Below are positions 1 through 8,860 of a stretch of DNA of 64,000 bases, in pieces. The stretch's first letter is position 1, and each line of letters begins with the position of its first letter. Position numbers and translations under genes: made by a program. The notes under the pieces were generated by a model. The model was not told the origin of the DNA. It searched no databases and worked only from the letters and a program-made list of their open reading frames with translations. The stretch comes from Caenispirillum bisanense (GTDB taxonomy: Bacteria; Pseudomonadota; Alphaproteobacteria; Rhodospirillales; Rhodospirillaceae): positions 1 to 64,000 of the forward strand of contig NZ_BAAAEP010000022.1 in the NCBI RefSeq assembly GCF_039523075.1. The letters are read 5' to 3'.

Positions 1-2106
1 CCGGCCGCGGCTGCCCCCGGCGCCCGTCCGGCGGCCGCTCCGGCCCGCCCGGAAGACCGCCCCGCGGTGCGTCCGCCGGCCGCCCGTACCGACGACGAGG
101 ACGAGGACCGTCCGCGCCGTCCCGGTGCCGGCGGTGGTGCCGGCGCTGCCCCGAAGGGCGGCGTGCCCGCTCGCAAGGTGACGGCGCCCAAGGCGACCGA
201 TGCCGGCAAGCGGCGCGGCAAGCTGACCATTTCGGCGGCGCTCGACGACGAGGAACGCGGTCCCCGCGGCCGCTCCGTCGCCGCCATGCGGCGCGCGGCG
301 CAGAAGGAGCGCCGCAAGCAGCAGGGCTTCAGCCAGCCGACCGAGAAGCAGGTCCGCGAGGTGATCATCCCCGAGACGATCACCGTGCAGGAACTCGCCA
401 ACCGCATGGCCGAGCGCGCGCCCAACGTCATCAAGACGCTGATGAAGATGGGCGTCATGGCGACCATCAACCAGCCGATCGACGCCGATACCGCCGAACT
501 GGTGGTGGCGGAATTCGGCCACAGCGCCCGCCGCGTGTCGGAAGCCGACGTGCTGGAAGGCCTGGGCGGCGGCGACGACAACGTCGACGAACTGGTCTCG
601 CGCCCGCCGGTGGTCACCGTCATGGGTCACGTCGACCACGGCAAGACCTCGCTGCTCGACGCCCTGCGCGAAACCGACGTGGTGTCGTCGGAAGCCGGCG
701 GCATCACCCAGCACATCGGTGCCTATCAGGTCACCCTACAGTCGGGCGACAAGATCACCTTCATCGACACCCCGGGCCACGAGGCGTTCACCGCCATGCG
801 CTCCCGCGGTGCCAAGGTGACCGACATCGTCGTGCTGGTGGTGGCGGCCGATGACGGCATCATGCCGCAGACCATCGAAGCCATCCGCCACGCCCGCGCC
901 GCCGAGGTGCCGGTGGTGGTGGCCATCAACAAGATGGACAAGCCGGGCGCCAACCCGGACCGCATCCGCCAGGAACTGCTCAACCACGAGCTGGTGGTGG
1001 AAGAGATGGGCGGCGACGTGCTGTCCATCGAGGTCTCGGCCAAGAAGCGCCTGAACCTGGAGAAGCTGGAGGAGGCCATCCTCCTGCAGTCGGAAATCCT
1101 GGACCTCAAGGCCAACCCGAACCGCATGGCCGAAGGCACCGTGGTCGAGGCCAAGATGGAAAAGGGCCGCGGCTCCGTCGCCACTGTCCTCATCCGTCGC
1201 GGCACCCTGAAGGTGGGCGACATCTTCGTCGCCGGCACCGAGTGGGGCCGCGTGCGCGCCATGATCGACGACCGCGGCAACCGCGTCGAGGAAGCCGGTC
1301 CGGCCTTCCCGGTGGAGGTGCTGGGCTTCCAGGGCACGCCGCAGGCCGGTGACGACTTCAGCGTCGTCGAGGACGAAGCCAAGGCCCGCGACGTCGCCAG
1401 CTACCGCCAGCGCAAGGAACGCGAGGCGCTGGCCGTCAAGTCGGCGCGCGGCTCGATGGAACAGATGTTCGCCAAGATCAAGGCGGGCGAGGCCAAGGAA
1501 CTGCCGGTGGTCATCAAGGCCGACGTGCAGGGTTCGGTCGAAGCCATCGTCGGCACGCTGGAGAAGCTGTCGACCGAAGAGGTCAAGGTGCGCGTGCTGC
1601 ACTCGGCCGTCGGCGGCATCAACGAGTCCGACATCACCCTTGCCAAGGCGTCGGAAGCGCTGGTCATCGGCTTCAACGTCCGCGCCAACCCGCAGGCCCG
1701 CGAGCTGTCGCGGCGTGACGGGGTGGAGATCCGCTACTACTCGATCATCTACGACGTGGCGGAAGACATCCGCCGGGCCCTCACCGGCCTGCTGGAGCCG
1801 ACCTTCCGCGAGAAGTTCATCGGCTACGCCCAGATCCGCCAGGTGTACAACATCACCAAGGTGGGCAAGGTCGCCGGCTGTATGGTCACCGAAGGCATCA
1901 TCAAGCGCGGCTGCAAGGTCCGCCTGCTGCGCGACGATGTGGTGATCCACGAAGGCGAGCTGGGCCAGCTCAAGCGCTTCAAGGACGACGTCCGCGAGGT
2001 GCGCGAGGGCTTCGAGTGCGGCATGTCGTTCGCCAACTACGACGACATCAAGGAAGGCGACCTCATCGAGTGCTTCGAGATGGAGGAAGTGGCGGCGGAG
2101 CTGTAA
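1..2106 (+). CDS. infB: Translation initiation factor IF-2 (5' end outside the window)
   Basis: IF-2 is the GTPase that places initiator tRNA on the small ribosomal subunit. The frame is open from base 1, and the first 22 in-window codons are Ala/Pro-rich like the usual long alphaproteobacterial N-terminus, so the gene starts upstream; the GTG at 67 is only the first in-window start codon. Counted from that GTG, an IF2_N region lies near residues 95-150, the G1 motif GHVDHGKT at 187-194, and the DTPGHE and NKMD motifs follow. Domains II, III and IV then run to a C-terminus ending in EEVAAEL. It heads the infB-rbfA-truB-rpsO-pnp block. The family assignment is secure. Confidence 0.97.
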   Translation, partial: PAAAAPGARPAAAPARPEDRPAVRPPAARTDDEDEDRPRRPGAGGGAGAAPKGGVPARKVTAPKATDAGKRRGKLTISAALDDEERGPRGRSVAAMRRAAQKERRKQQGFSQPTEKQVREVIIPETITVQELANRMAERAPNVIKTLMKMGVMATINQPIDADTAELVVAEFGHSARRVSEADVLEGLGGGDDNVDELVSRPPVVTVMGHVDHGKTSLLDALRETDVVSSEAGGITQHIGAYQVTLQSGDKITFIDTPGHEAFTAMRSRGAKVTDIVVLVVAADDGIMPQTIEAIRHARAAEVPVVVAINKMDKPGANPDRIRQELLNHELVVEEMGGDVLSIEVSAKKRLNLEKLEEAILLQSEILDLKANPNRMAEGTVVEAKMEKGRGSVATVLIRRGTLKVGDIFVAGTEWGRVRAMIDDRGNRVEEAGPAFPVEVLGFQGTPQAGDDFSVVEDEAKARDVASYRQRKEREALAVKSARGSMEQMFAKIKAGEAKELPVVIKADVQGSVEAIVGTLEKLSTEEVKVRVLHSAVGGINESDITLAKASEALVIGFNVRANPQARELSRRDGVEIRYYSIIYDVAEDIRRALTGLLEPTFREKFIGYAQIRQVYNITKVGKVAGCMVTEGIIKRGCKVRLLRDDVVIHEGELGQLKRFKDDVREVREGFECGMSFANYDDIKEGDLIECFEMEEVAAEL

Positions 2107-2132
2107 GGCCCGCTTCCACGACCCGGTTGAGT

Positions 2133-2159
2133 GTGAAGCCCGGCCCCGCCGGGCTTCAC
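2133..2159 (+). terminator. Perfect 11-bp hairpin between infB and rbfA
   Basis: The arms 2133-2143 and 2149-2159 are exact inverted complements around a 5-base loop, 27 bases after the infB stop. No T-run follows, so this may be a weak terminator, a processing site or a 3'-end stabiliser rather than a full stop; rbfA begins 42 bases later. Confidence 0.55.
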
Positions 2160-2201
2160 CGCATTCGGCCCTTCTTCCCGTACTGAAAGGACGTTCAAGC
2201 C

Positions 2202-2762
2202 ATGACCAGAGCGCGCGGCAAACCGCCCAGCCAGCGCCAGCTGCGGGTCGGCGAGGAAATCCGCCACGCCCTTGCCTGGGCGCTGGAGCGCGGCGATTTC
2301 GGCAACGCTGGCCTCGACCGCCCGGTGACCGTGACCGAGGTGCGCGTCAGCCCCGACCTGCGCAACTGCACTGCCTTCATCACCCCGCTCGGCGGCGGCG
2401 ACCCCAAGCCGGCGCTGCAGGCCCTCAAGCGCCTCGCCCCCCACCTGCGCCACGAACTGGCGCGGCAGGTGCGGATGAAGTACGTGCCCAACCTGTTCTT
2501 CCAGCCCGACGAAAGCTTCGACGAGGCGCAGCACATCAACCTGCTGCTGCACAGCCCGCAGGTGGTGCGCGACCTCGACCGCCCCGACCCCTATGAAGAG
2601 GGCTTCGCGGACGAGGACGACGAGGACGAAGACGAAGACCTCGACGCCGGCGCCCAGGCGGCGGACGACGACGACCTCGACGAAGACGAAGACCTCGACG
2701 ACGAAGACGACGAAGACGACGGCGCTGCCCGCCGCGACTCCGGGGACCGGCATGGGGCGTAA
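2202..2762 (+). CDS. rbfA: Ribosome-binding factor A with long acidic tail
   Basis: RbfA helps mature the 16S rRNA 5' end of the 30S subunit. The first 120 or so residues carry the KH-like RbfA fold: an N-terminal SQRQLRVGEEIRHAL segment, a VTVTEVRVSPDLRNCTAFI strand pair, and RHELARQVRMKYVPNLFF. The protein is 186 aa, longer than the usual 115-140. The extra part, after about residue 127, is almost entirely Asp/Glu, encoded by repeating gac/gaa codons. An AAAGGA Shine-Dalgarno-like run lies about 10 bases before the ATG. The 3' end overlaps truB by 11 bases in another frame, suggesting translational coupling. Confidence 0.95.
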   Translation: MTRARGKPPSQRQLRVGEEIRHALAWALERGDFGNAGLDRPVTVTEVRVSPDLRNCTAFITPLGGGDPKPALQALKRLAPHLRHELARQVRMKYVPNLFFQPDESFDEAQHINLLLHSPQVVRDLDRPDPYEEGFADEDDEDEDEDLDAGAQAADDDDLDEDEDLDDEDDEDDGAARRDSGDRHGA

Positions 2763-3690
2763 GCGTCGCGGCCAGCCCATCGACGGCTGGCTGGCCGTCG
2801 ACAAGCCGGTCGGCATGACGTCGACGGCGGTGGTGTCGCGCGTCCGCCGGGTGCTGGACGCCGCCAAGGTCGGTCATGGCGGCACGCTCGATCCGCTGGC
2901 GTCGGGCGTGCTGCCCATCGCGCTGGGCGAGGCGACCAAGACCGTCGCCTACGTCATGGACGGCAGCAAGACCTACGCGCTGACCGTGCGCTGGGGCGAG
3001 GAACGCTCCACCGACGACCGCGAGGGCGAGGTCACCGCCACCTCCGACGTGCGGCCAACGCGGGAGCAGATCGAGGCCGCCCTGCCGGCCTTCATCGGCG
3101 AGATCGAGCAGGTGCCGCCCAAGTTCTCCGCCGTCAAGGTGGAGGGCCGCCGCGCCTACGACCTCGCCCGCCGCGACGAGGAGGTGGAGCTGAAGGCCCG
3201 CCGCATCCTCATCCGCGACTTCTCGCTGCTGGCCATGCCCGATGCCGACCATGCGGAATTCCGCGTCGTCAGCGGCAAGGGCGCCTACATGCGGAGCCTC
3301 GCGCGCGATCTTTCCCGCGCCCTTGGCACCGTCGGTCACGTGGCGGCGCTGCGCCGTACCGCCTGTGGCCCGTTCACGGAAGATAACGCGATTTCGCTGG
3401 ATAACTTGGACCCCCTCGGTCATAGTGCCGCGTCATCCGACTTCCTGCTTCCCGTCGCGACCGCGCTGGACGACATCCCGGCTCTGGCCCTGACGGAAGT
3501 GGAGGCCGAGCGCCTGACGCACGGACAGCCCATTCCGGTGCTGCCCGTCGTTCGGCGTTCCTCGGTTCAAGGCGTCGTTGCCGGTATCACGGTGCGCGCC
3601 ATGTGCGGGGAACGTGTGGTGGCTCTGGCCAGGATCGAAGGCGGCGAGGTCCGCCCGGTCCGCGTCATCAACTCGCAAAGTGAAAGGTAA
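2752..3690 (+). CDS. truB: tRNA pseudouridine(55) synthase
   Basis: TruB converts U55 of the tRNA T-loop to pseudouridine. The 312-aa product starts with MGRKRRGQPIDGWLAVDKPV. It contains the catalytic motif GHGGTLDPLASGVLP (catalytic Asp in TLDP) at about residues 41-55, then PPKFSAVKVEGRRAYD and KGAYMRSLARDL, and a PUA-like C-terminal part. I chose the ATG at 2752 because an upstream in-frame extension would only translate the acidic rbfA tail in a shifted frame as a Thr/Lys/Arg run. The gene overlaps rbfA by 11 bases, and rpsO follows 4 bases after its stop. Confidence 0.95.
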   Translation: MGRKRRGQPIDGWLAVDKPVGMTSTAVVSRVRRVLDAAKVGHGGTLDPLASGVLPIALGEATKTVAYVMDGSKTYALTVRWGEERSTDDREGEVTATSDVRPTREQIEAALPAFIGEIEQVPPKFSAVKVEGRRAYDLARRDEEVELKARRILIRDFSLLAMPDADHAEFRVVSGKGAYMRSLARDLSRALGTVGHVAALRRTACGPFTEDNAISLDNLDPLGHSAASSDFLLPVATALDDIPALALTEVEAERLTHGQPIPVLPVVRRSSVQGVVAGITVRAMCGERVVALARIEGGEVRPVRVINSQSER

Positions 3691-3694
3691 GCCG

Positions 3695-3964
3695 ATGTCG
3701 ATTACTGCCGAGCGCAAGCAGGAACTGATCGCCGAATACGCCCCGAAGCCGGGCGACACCGGTTCGCCGGAAGTGCAGATCGCGATCCTGACCGAGCGGA
3801 TCAAGAACCTGACCGAGCACCTGAAGGCGCACAAGAAGGACACGCACTCCCGTCGTGGCCTTCTCATCCTGGTCGGTCAGCGTCGCCGCATGCTCGACTA
3901 CGTGAAGCGGAAGGAAGTGGCCCGCTACGAATCGCTCATCGAGCGCCTCGGCATCCGCCGCTGA
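3695..3964 (+). CDS. rpsO: 30S ribosomal protein S15
   Basis: S15 is a primary 16S rRNA-binding protein of the 30S platform. The 89-aa product matches the family's usual length and shows DTGSPEVQIAILTERI, NLTEHLKAHKKDTHSRRGL and LVGQRRRMLDYVKR. The ATG is only 4 bases after the truB stop, so it is probably co-transcribed with truB. A GTG-started extension upstream in the same frame exists but lies inside truB and adds no S15 sequence. Confidence 0.97.
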   Translation: MSITAERKQELIAEYAPKPGDTGSPEVQIAILTERIKNLTEHLKAHKKDTHSRRGLLILVGQRRRMLDYVKRKEVARYESLIERLGIRR

Positions 3965-3980
3965 TCATCGCATACCAGGC

Positions 3981-4013
3981 ACGGCCCGCTTCCGGTTCTC
4001 CGGGGCGGGCCGT
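3981..4013 (+). terminator. rpsO downstream hairpin
   Basis: The arms 3981-3989 and 4005-4013 form a perfect 9-bp GC-rich stem 16 bases after the rpsO stop. There is no T-run behind it. In many bacteria a leaky rpsO terminator lets transcription run on into pnp, and this hairpin sits where that attenuating terminator would be. Confidence 0.55.
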
Positions 4014-4265
4014 CACCGTCCGGCGGGCATGCCGGCGGTGACTTTGCGGCACCCGATCCTTACTCCCCGCACCGCGGGTTTCGGGCCCTCCGCGCGCCAT
4101 CGTTCGGTCACGCGCCGCCGCGCGGCACACCATTGCGGCGGTTGCGGCGTTACCCGGTGACGGCATCAGGTGCCGACCATGTCCGTGGACTGACAGCTCG
4201 GCCGGCCGAAAGGCGGCTGGCGGGGTGCGCAATCCGGCGCCGGTCCAGATCCAGAGGAAGTTTCA
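4014..4265 (+). promoter_or_regulatory. pnp 5' leader
   Basis: About 250 bases without a convincing gene separate the rpsO hairpin from pnp. The stretch holds several small inverted repeats (for example around 4161-4176 and 4200-4222) and ends with a good Shine-Dalgarno, GAGGAAG, 5 bases before the pnp ATG. In E. coli the equivalent leader is cut by RNase III and is the target of PNPase autoregulation. A similar role here is inference from position; I see no clear promoter box. Confidence 0.4.
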
Positions 4266-6395
4266 ATGTCCATGTTCAACGTGTTCCGCAAGGAAATCGA
4301 GTGGGGCGGTCGTACGCTGGTGCTGGAAACCGGCAAGATCGCCCGTCAGGCCGACGGCGCCGTGCTGGTGACCTACGGCGACACCACGGTGCTCGCCACG
4401 GCGGTCGGTTCGAAACAGAAGTCCAACTTCGATTTCTTCCCGCTGACCGTGAACTACCAGGAGAAGACCTTCGCCGCGGGCAAGATCCCCGGCGGCTTCT
4501 TCAAGCGTGAAGGCCGTCCGTCGGAGAAGGAGACGCTGGTCTCCCGCCTGATCGACCGTCCGATCCGTCCGCTGTTCGCCGAAGGCTACCGCAACGAGAC
4601 CCAGGTGGTCGCCACCGTGCTGTCGCACGACCTGGAGAACGACCCCGACATCGTGGCGATGATCGCCGCCTCGGCCGCGCTGACCATTTCCGGCCTGCCG
4701 TTCCTCGGCCCCATCGGCGCCGCCCGCGTGGGCTACATCGACGGCCAGTACGTGCTGAACCCGACCTCCGACCAGATGAAGGAAACGGCGCTCGATCTCG
4801 TGGTCGCCGGCACCATCCAGGGCGTGCTGATGGTCGAGAGCCAGGCGAGCGAGCTGTCGGAAGACATCATGCTCGGCGCCGTCACCTTCGGCCACGACAG
4901 CTTCCAGCCGGTGATCAAGGCGATCATCGAGATGGCGCGGGCCTGCGCCAAGGAACCGCGCAGCATCGACCCGGTGGCGCCCGAGTTCGCCGTGGTGAAG
5001 GACAAGCTCGGCGCCCTGCGCGACGAGATCAAGGCCGCCTACAAGATCATCGCCAAGACCGAGCGCCACAACGCCCTGTCGGCGATCAAGGAAAAGTTCG
5101 TCGCCTCGCTGGCCGACAACGATGCCGAGCTGGCCGTCGCCGGCAAGGTGTTCAAGGAAGTCGAGTCGGAAGTCATGCGCCGCGCCGTGCTTGAAACCGG
5201 CACCCGCATCGACGGCCGCGACACCAAGACCGTGCGCAAGATCGAGTCGGAAGTCGGCTTCCTGCCGCGCGCCCACGGCTCGGCCCTGTTCACCCGCGGC
5301 GAAACCCAGGCGATGGTCACCGTCACCCTGGGCACCGGCCAGGACGAGCAGATCATCGACGCGCTGGAAGGCGAATACCGCGAACACTTCCTGCTGCACT
5401 ACAACTTCCCGCCGTACTCGGTGGGCGAGACCGGCCGCATGGGCAGCCCGGGCCGCCGCGAAATCGGCCACGGCAAGCTGGCCTGGCGCGCCGTGCGGCC
5501 GCTGCTGCCGAAGAAGGAAGACTTCCCCTACACCCTGCGCGTGGTGTCGGAGATCACCGAATCCAACGGCTCGTCGTCCATGGCGACGGTCTGCGGCGCT
5601 TCGCTCGCCCTCATGGACGCCGGCGTGCCGCTGGCCCGTCCGGTGGCCGGCATCGCCATGGGCCTGATCAAGGAAGACGACGGCTTCGCCGTGCTGTCCG
5701 ACATCCTGGGTGACGAAGATCACCTGGGCGACATGGACTTCAAGGTGGCCGGCACCGAACAGGGCGTCACCTCGCTGCAGATGGACATCAAGATCACGTC
5801 CATCACCAAGGAGATCATGGAGGTCGCCCTGCGCCAGGCGCGCGACGGCCGCCTGCACATCCTGGGCGAGATGGCCGCGGCCCTGACCGGCGCCCGCGAC
5901 TCGGTGGCGGCCAATGCGCCGCGCATCACCACCATCACCATCAACCCGTCCAAGATCCGCGACGTCATCGGCTCCGGCGGCAAGGTGATCCGCGAGATCA
6001 CCGAGCAGACCGGCACCAAGATCGACATCGAGGACGACGGCACCATCAAGATCGCCTCCGCCAACCCGGAGAACACCGATCGCGCCGTCGCCTGGATCAA
6101 GGGCATCGTGGCCGAGCCGGAACTGAACGCGATCTACACCGGCAAGGTGGTCAAGATCATGGACTTCGGCGCCTTCGTGAACTTCCTCGGTTCGCGCGAC
6201 GGCCTCGTCCACATCTCCGAGCTGGCGCCGCACCGGGTGAAGAACACCGGCGACGTCGTCAAGGTCGGCGACATGGTCAAGGTGAAGTGCCTCGGCTTCG
6301 ATGATCGCGGCAAGGTCAAGCTGTCCATGAAGCAGGTTGACCAGGAAACCGGCCGCGACATCAGCGGGGACGATGAGAAGCAGTCGGCCGAATAA
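4266..6395 (+). CDS. pnp: Polyribonucleotide nucleotidyltransferase (PNPase)
   Basis: PNPase is the phosphorolytic 3'-5' exoribonuclease of RNA decay. The 709-aa product has two RNase PH-like domains (roughly residues 10-230 and 310-540), the second bearing FPPYSVGETGRMGSPGRREIGHG and DILGDEDHLGDMDFKVAGT. A KH domain follows (IRDVIGSGGKVIREITE, about 560-580), then an S1 domain (YTGKVVKIMDFGAFV, about 620-690). Length and order are as usual for the family. The ATG at 4266 is preceded by GAGGAAG with a 5-base spacer. A strong hairpin follows the stop codon. Confidence 0.97.
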   Translation: MSMFNVFRKEIEWGGRTLVLETGKIARQADGAVLVTYGDTTVLATAVGSKQKSNFDFFPLTVNYQEKTFAAGKIPGGFFKREGRPSEKETLVSRLIDRPIRPLFAEGYRNETQVVATVLSHDLENDPDIVAMIAASAALTISGLPFLGPIGAARVGYIDGQYVLNPTSDQMKETALDLVVAGTIQGVLMVESQASELSEDIMLGAVTFGHDSFQPVIKAIIEMARACAKEPRSIDPVAPEFAVVKDKLGALRDEIKAAYKIIAKTERHNALSAIKEKFVASLADNDAELAVAGKVFKEVESEVMRRAVLETGTRIDGRDTKTVRKIESEVGFLPRAHGSALFTRGETQAMVTVTLGTGQDEQIIDALEGEYREHFLLHYNFPPYSVGETGRMGSPGRREIGHGKLAWRAVRPLLPKKEDFPYTLRVVSEITESNGSSSMATVCGASLALMDAGVPLARPVAGIAMGLIKEDDGFAVLSDILGDEDHLGDMDFKVAGTEQGVTSLQMDIKITSITKEIMEVALRQARDGRLHILGEMAAALTGARDSVAANAPRITTITINPSKIRDVIGSGGKVIREITEQTGTKIDIEDDGTIKIASANPENTDRAVAWIKGIVAEPELNAIYTGKVVKIMDFGAFVNFLGSRDGLVHISELAPHRVKNTGDVVKVGDMVKVKCLGFDDRGKVKLSMKQVDQETGRDISGDDEKQSAE

Positions 6396-6410
6396 GGCCG
6401 CGTCGGCGAC

Positions 6411-6440
6411 GGCCGGGCCTCGGGCAACCGGGGCCTGGCC
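6411..6440 (+). terminator. 13-bp hairpin with GCAA tetraloop after pnp
   Basis: Bases 6411-6423 pair with 6428-6440 along 13 positions (two G-U wobbles in RNA) around a GCAA loop, a GNRA-class tetraloop. It starts 15 bases after the pnp stop. No U-tract follows, so it may act more as a 3'-end stabiliser than as a complete terminator. Confidence 0.65.
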
Positions 6441-6468
6441 GCCGCCGCTTCTCGCCAGGGAGCGTTCC

Positions 6469-7209
6469 ATGCCCGAACTGTCCTTCGTCCTGCCGCGGGT
6501 GATCGCCCATCGGGGTGCCTCGGCGGCGGCGCCGGAAAACACGCTGGCCGCCTTCCGGCGGGCGCGTGAGGAAGGCGCGACGTGGATCGAATGCGACGTC
6601 AAGCTGACCGCCGACGGGCGGCCGGTGATCTTCCACGACGACACGCTGGACCGCACCACCGACGGCAGCGGCCCCATGGTCGATGCGCCGCTGGATGTGG
6701 TCGGCGCCCTGGATGCCGGCGGCTGGTTCTCGCCGGATTTCCGCGGCGAGCCGGTGCCGACGCTGGAAGAGACGCTCGATCTGCTGGCCGACCTCGGCAT
6801 GGGGGCCAACCTGGAAATCAAGCCCTGCCCGGGCCGCGAGCGGGAAACCGCGGCGGTGACGGCGGCGGCGGTGCAGCCCTACCTCGACCGGGTGCCGGTG
6901 CTGCTGTCGAGCTTCGCCGACGAGTCGCTGGCAGCCGCCCGCGAGGCGGCGCCGGATGTGCCGCGCGGCCTGCTGGTGGAGGCGGTGCCGGCGGACTGGC
7001 AGGCGCGGGCGGCGGCGCTGGAGTGCGTCGCCCTGCACGTGGATGCCGTTCCCCTGACCGCCGAGCAGGTAGCGGCGATGCGCGCGGCGGGGTACAAGGT
7101 TGTGGTCTGGACGGTAAACGGGGAAAGTGAAGCCCGCCGTCTGGTCGAATGGGGTGTCGATGCCGTGATTACCGATGCGCCGCAGCGCATTGGGGCGGCC
7201 ATCGGCTGA
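6469..7209 (+). CDS. ugpQ: Glycerophosphodiester phosphodiesterase
   Basis: This enzyme hydrolyses glycerophosphodiesters from phospholipid turnover to glycerol-3-phosphate and an alcohol. The 246-aa product has the GDPD signature: VIAHRGASAAAPENTLAAF near residues 11-29 (catalytic His in HRG, metal-binding Glu in PEN), WIECDVKLTADG, and the second catalytic His in VIFHDDTLDRTTDG. It ends with VVWTVNGE and VDAVITDAP, the usual closing strands of the barrel. There is no signal peptide, so it is cytoplasmic and closest to UgpQ. I chose the ATG at 6469 because upstream sequence encodes only a low-complexity run over the pnp hairpin. Confidence 0.9.
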   Translation: MPELSFVLPRVIAHRGASAAAPENTLAAFRRAREEGATWIECDVKLTADGRPVIFHDDTLDRTTDGSGPMVDAPLDVVGALDAGGWFSPDFRGEPVPTLEETLDLLADLGMGANLEIKPCPGRERETAAVTAAAVQPYLDRVPVLLSSFADESLAAAREAAPDVPRGLLVEAVPADWQARAAALECVALHVDAVPLTAEQVAAMRAAGYKVVVWTVNGESEARRLVEWGVDAVITDAPQRIGAAIG

Positions 7210-7317
7210 TACGGACGGAACGGGTGGTTTCGGCGGGTGCCCCGCCGACCCATATGGAACGGGCCGGCGTGCTCCCGCGGGGGCCGGCGGCGGGTCAGCA
7301 GTCAAGAGGATAGTCGG

Positions 7318-8715
7318 GTGAAGGCGATCGAGCCGATTCTCATCTCGGGGAAGGAAGTCCTGCCGCTGGTCGAAGGCGGCAAGGGTGTCGCGGTGTCCAC
7401 CGGCCGGAGTTCCGGCGCCTGGGCGGCGGCCGGCGGCGTGGGAACGTTTTCAGGCGTCAATGCCGATTCCTACGACGAACACGGCAACATCGTGCCCATG
7501 GTCTACCACGGCAAGACCCGCCGGGAACGCCATGACGAGCTGATCGCCTTCGGCATCAAGGGCGGCATCAACCAGGCCCGCGTCGCGCATGAGATGAGCA
7601 ACGGCGAAGGCCGCATCCACATGAACGTGCTGTGGGAAATGGGCGGCGCCGAGCCGGTGCTGGAAGGCGTGCTGGAAGGGGCCAAGGGCCTCATCCACGG
7701 CGTCACCTGCGGCGCCGGCATGCCCTACCGGGTGGCCGAGATCGCCGTCAAGCACGGCGTCTACTACTACCCGATCGTGTCCTCCGCCCGCGCCTTCCGC
7801 GCCCTGTGGAAGCGCAGCTACCACAAGCACCCGGAATTCCTCGGCGGCGTGGTCTATGAAGACCCGTGGCTGGCCGGCGGCCACAACGGCCTGTCCAACA
7901 GCGAAGACCCGCGCGAGCCGCAGGCGCCCTATCCGCGCGTTGCCGAGCTGCGCAAGGCCATGCGCGACATGAACGTGCCCGACGTGCCCATCTTCATGGC
8001 CGGCGGCGTGTGGTGGCTGAGCGAGTTCGAGGACTGGATCGGCAACCCCGAGCTTGGGCCCATCGCCTTCCAGTTCGGCACCCGGCCGCTGCTGACCAAG
8101 GAAAGCCCCATTTCCGACGAGTGGAAGCACCGCCTGCTGACGCTGCAGCCGGGCGACGTGCTGCTGCACCGCTTCAGCCCGACCGGGTTCTACTCCTCGG
8201 CGGTGAAGAACGACTTCCTGCAGGATCTGGTCGACCGTTCCGAACGGCAGATCCCCTATGTCCGCAAGCCCGAGGGCGTGCTGACGGCGGCGCTCGCCAT
8301 CGGCGCCCGCGGCCGCGAGGTGTTCGTCGAGCCGCAGGACAAGGAACGGGCGGAACAGTGGATGGCCGCCGGCTATACCGAGGCCATGCGCACCCCCGAC
8401 AGCACCCTGGTGTTCGTCACCCCGGACAGCCAGGCGAAGATCCTGAAGGATCAGATCGACTGCATGGGCTGCCTGTCGGCCTGCAACTTCTCCAACTGGT
8501 CGCAGCACGGCGACTACACCACCGGCAAGGCGGCCGATCCGCGCAGCTTCTGCATCCAGAAGACGCTGCAGAACATCGGCCACGGCGGCGACGTGGAGAA
8601 CGAGCTGATGTTCGCCGGCCACAACGCCTATCGCTTCGGCAAGGACCCGTTCTACAACGGCGGCTTCATCCCGACCGTGAAGGAACTGGTCGAGCGCATC
8701 ATGACCGGTTACTGA
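7318..8715 (+). CDS. Nitronate monooxygenase-like flavoprotein with C-terminal cysteine cluster
   Basis: The 465-aa product belongs to the 2-nitropropane dioxygenase / NAD(P)H-dependent flavin oxidoreductase superfamily, FMN-binding TIM barrels. Visible family features are the N-terminal GKGVAVSTGRSSGAWAAAGG glycine-rich stretch, GVTCGAGMPYRV, and the strand IFMAGGVWW followed by FQFGTRPLLTKES, which fits the FMN phosphate site. It is about 100 residues longer than classic enzymes. The added C-terminal part carries C382-x2-C385-x3-C389 and C412, a spacing like 4Fe-4S sites in other flavin barrels. The GTG start at 7318 has AAGAGGA 7 bases upstream. The substrate is unknown. Confidence 0.8.
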   Translation: MKAIEPILISGKEVLPLVEGGKGVAVSTGRSSGAWAAAGGVGTFSGVNADSYDEHGNIVPMVYHGKTRRERHDELIAFGIKGGINQARVAHEMSNGEGRIHMNVLWEMGGAEPVLEGVLEGAKGLIHGVTCGAGMPYRVAEIAVKHGVYYYPIVSSARAFRALWKRSYHKHPEFLGGVVYEDPWLAGGHNGLSNSEDPREPQAPYPRVAELRKAMRDMNVPDVPIFMAGGVWWLSEFEDWIGNPELGPIAFQFGTRPLLTKESPISDEWKHRLLTLQPGDVLLHRFSPTGFYSSAVKNDFLQDLVDRSERQIPYVRKPEGVLTAALAIGARGREVFVEPQDKERAEQWMAAGYTEAMRTPDSTLVFVTPDSQAKILKDQIDCMGCLSACNFSNWSQHGDYTTGKAADPRSFCIQKTLQNIGHGGDVENELMFAGHNAYRFGKDPFYNGGFIPTVKELVERIMTGY

Positions 8716-8742
8716 CATCGCCATCCGCGCCGCGGGGTCCGG

Positions 8743-8772
8743 CCCGCCGCCCGATCCACGGGCGGGGGCGGG
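8743..8772 (+). terminator. GC-rich hairpin after the flavoprotein gene
   Basis: A 7-bp stem (8747-8753 with 8759-8765, 5-base loop) is extended by 4 further pairs (8743-8746 with 8769-8772) across a small bulge. It lies 28 bases past the stop. No T-run is present. Confidence 0.5.
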
Positions 8773-8860
8773 AACCCTGTGGTGCGCTTGGCTGTTCCTT
8801 TCCGTGTCGCGACAGGTTACGTTTTAACTGGTGTTATTTCGGCTTGCGGACATGCTGCCC

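Noticed and set aside
4263..6821. 852-aa open frame antisense to pnp
   Set aside because: Low-complexity His/Asp/Gly/Ala translation produced by high-GC codon bias opposite a certain gene; no family features.
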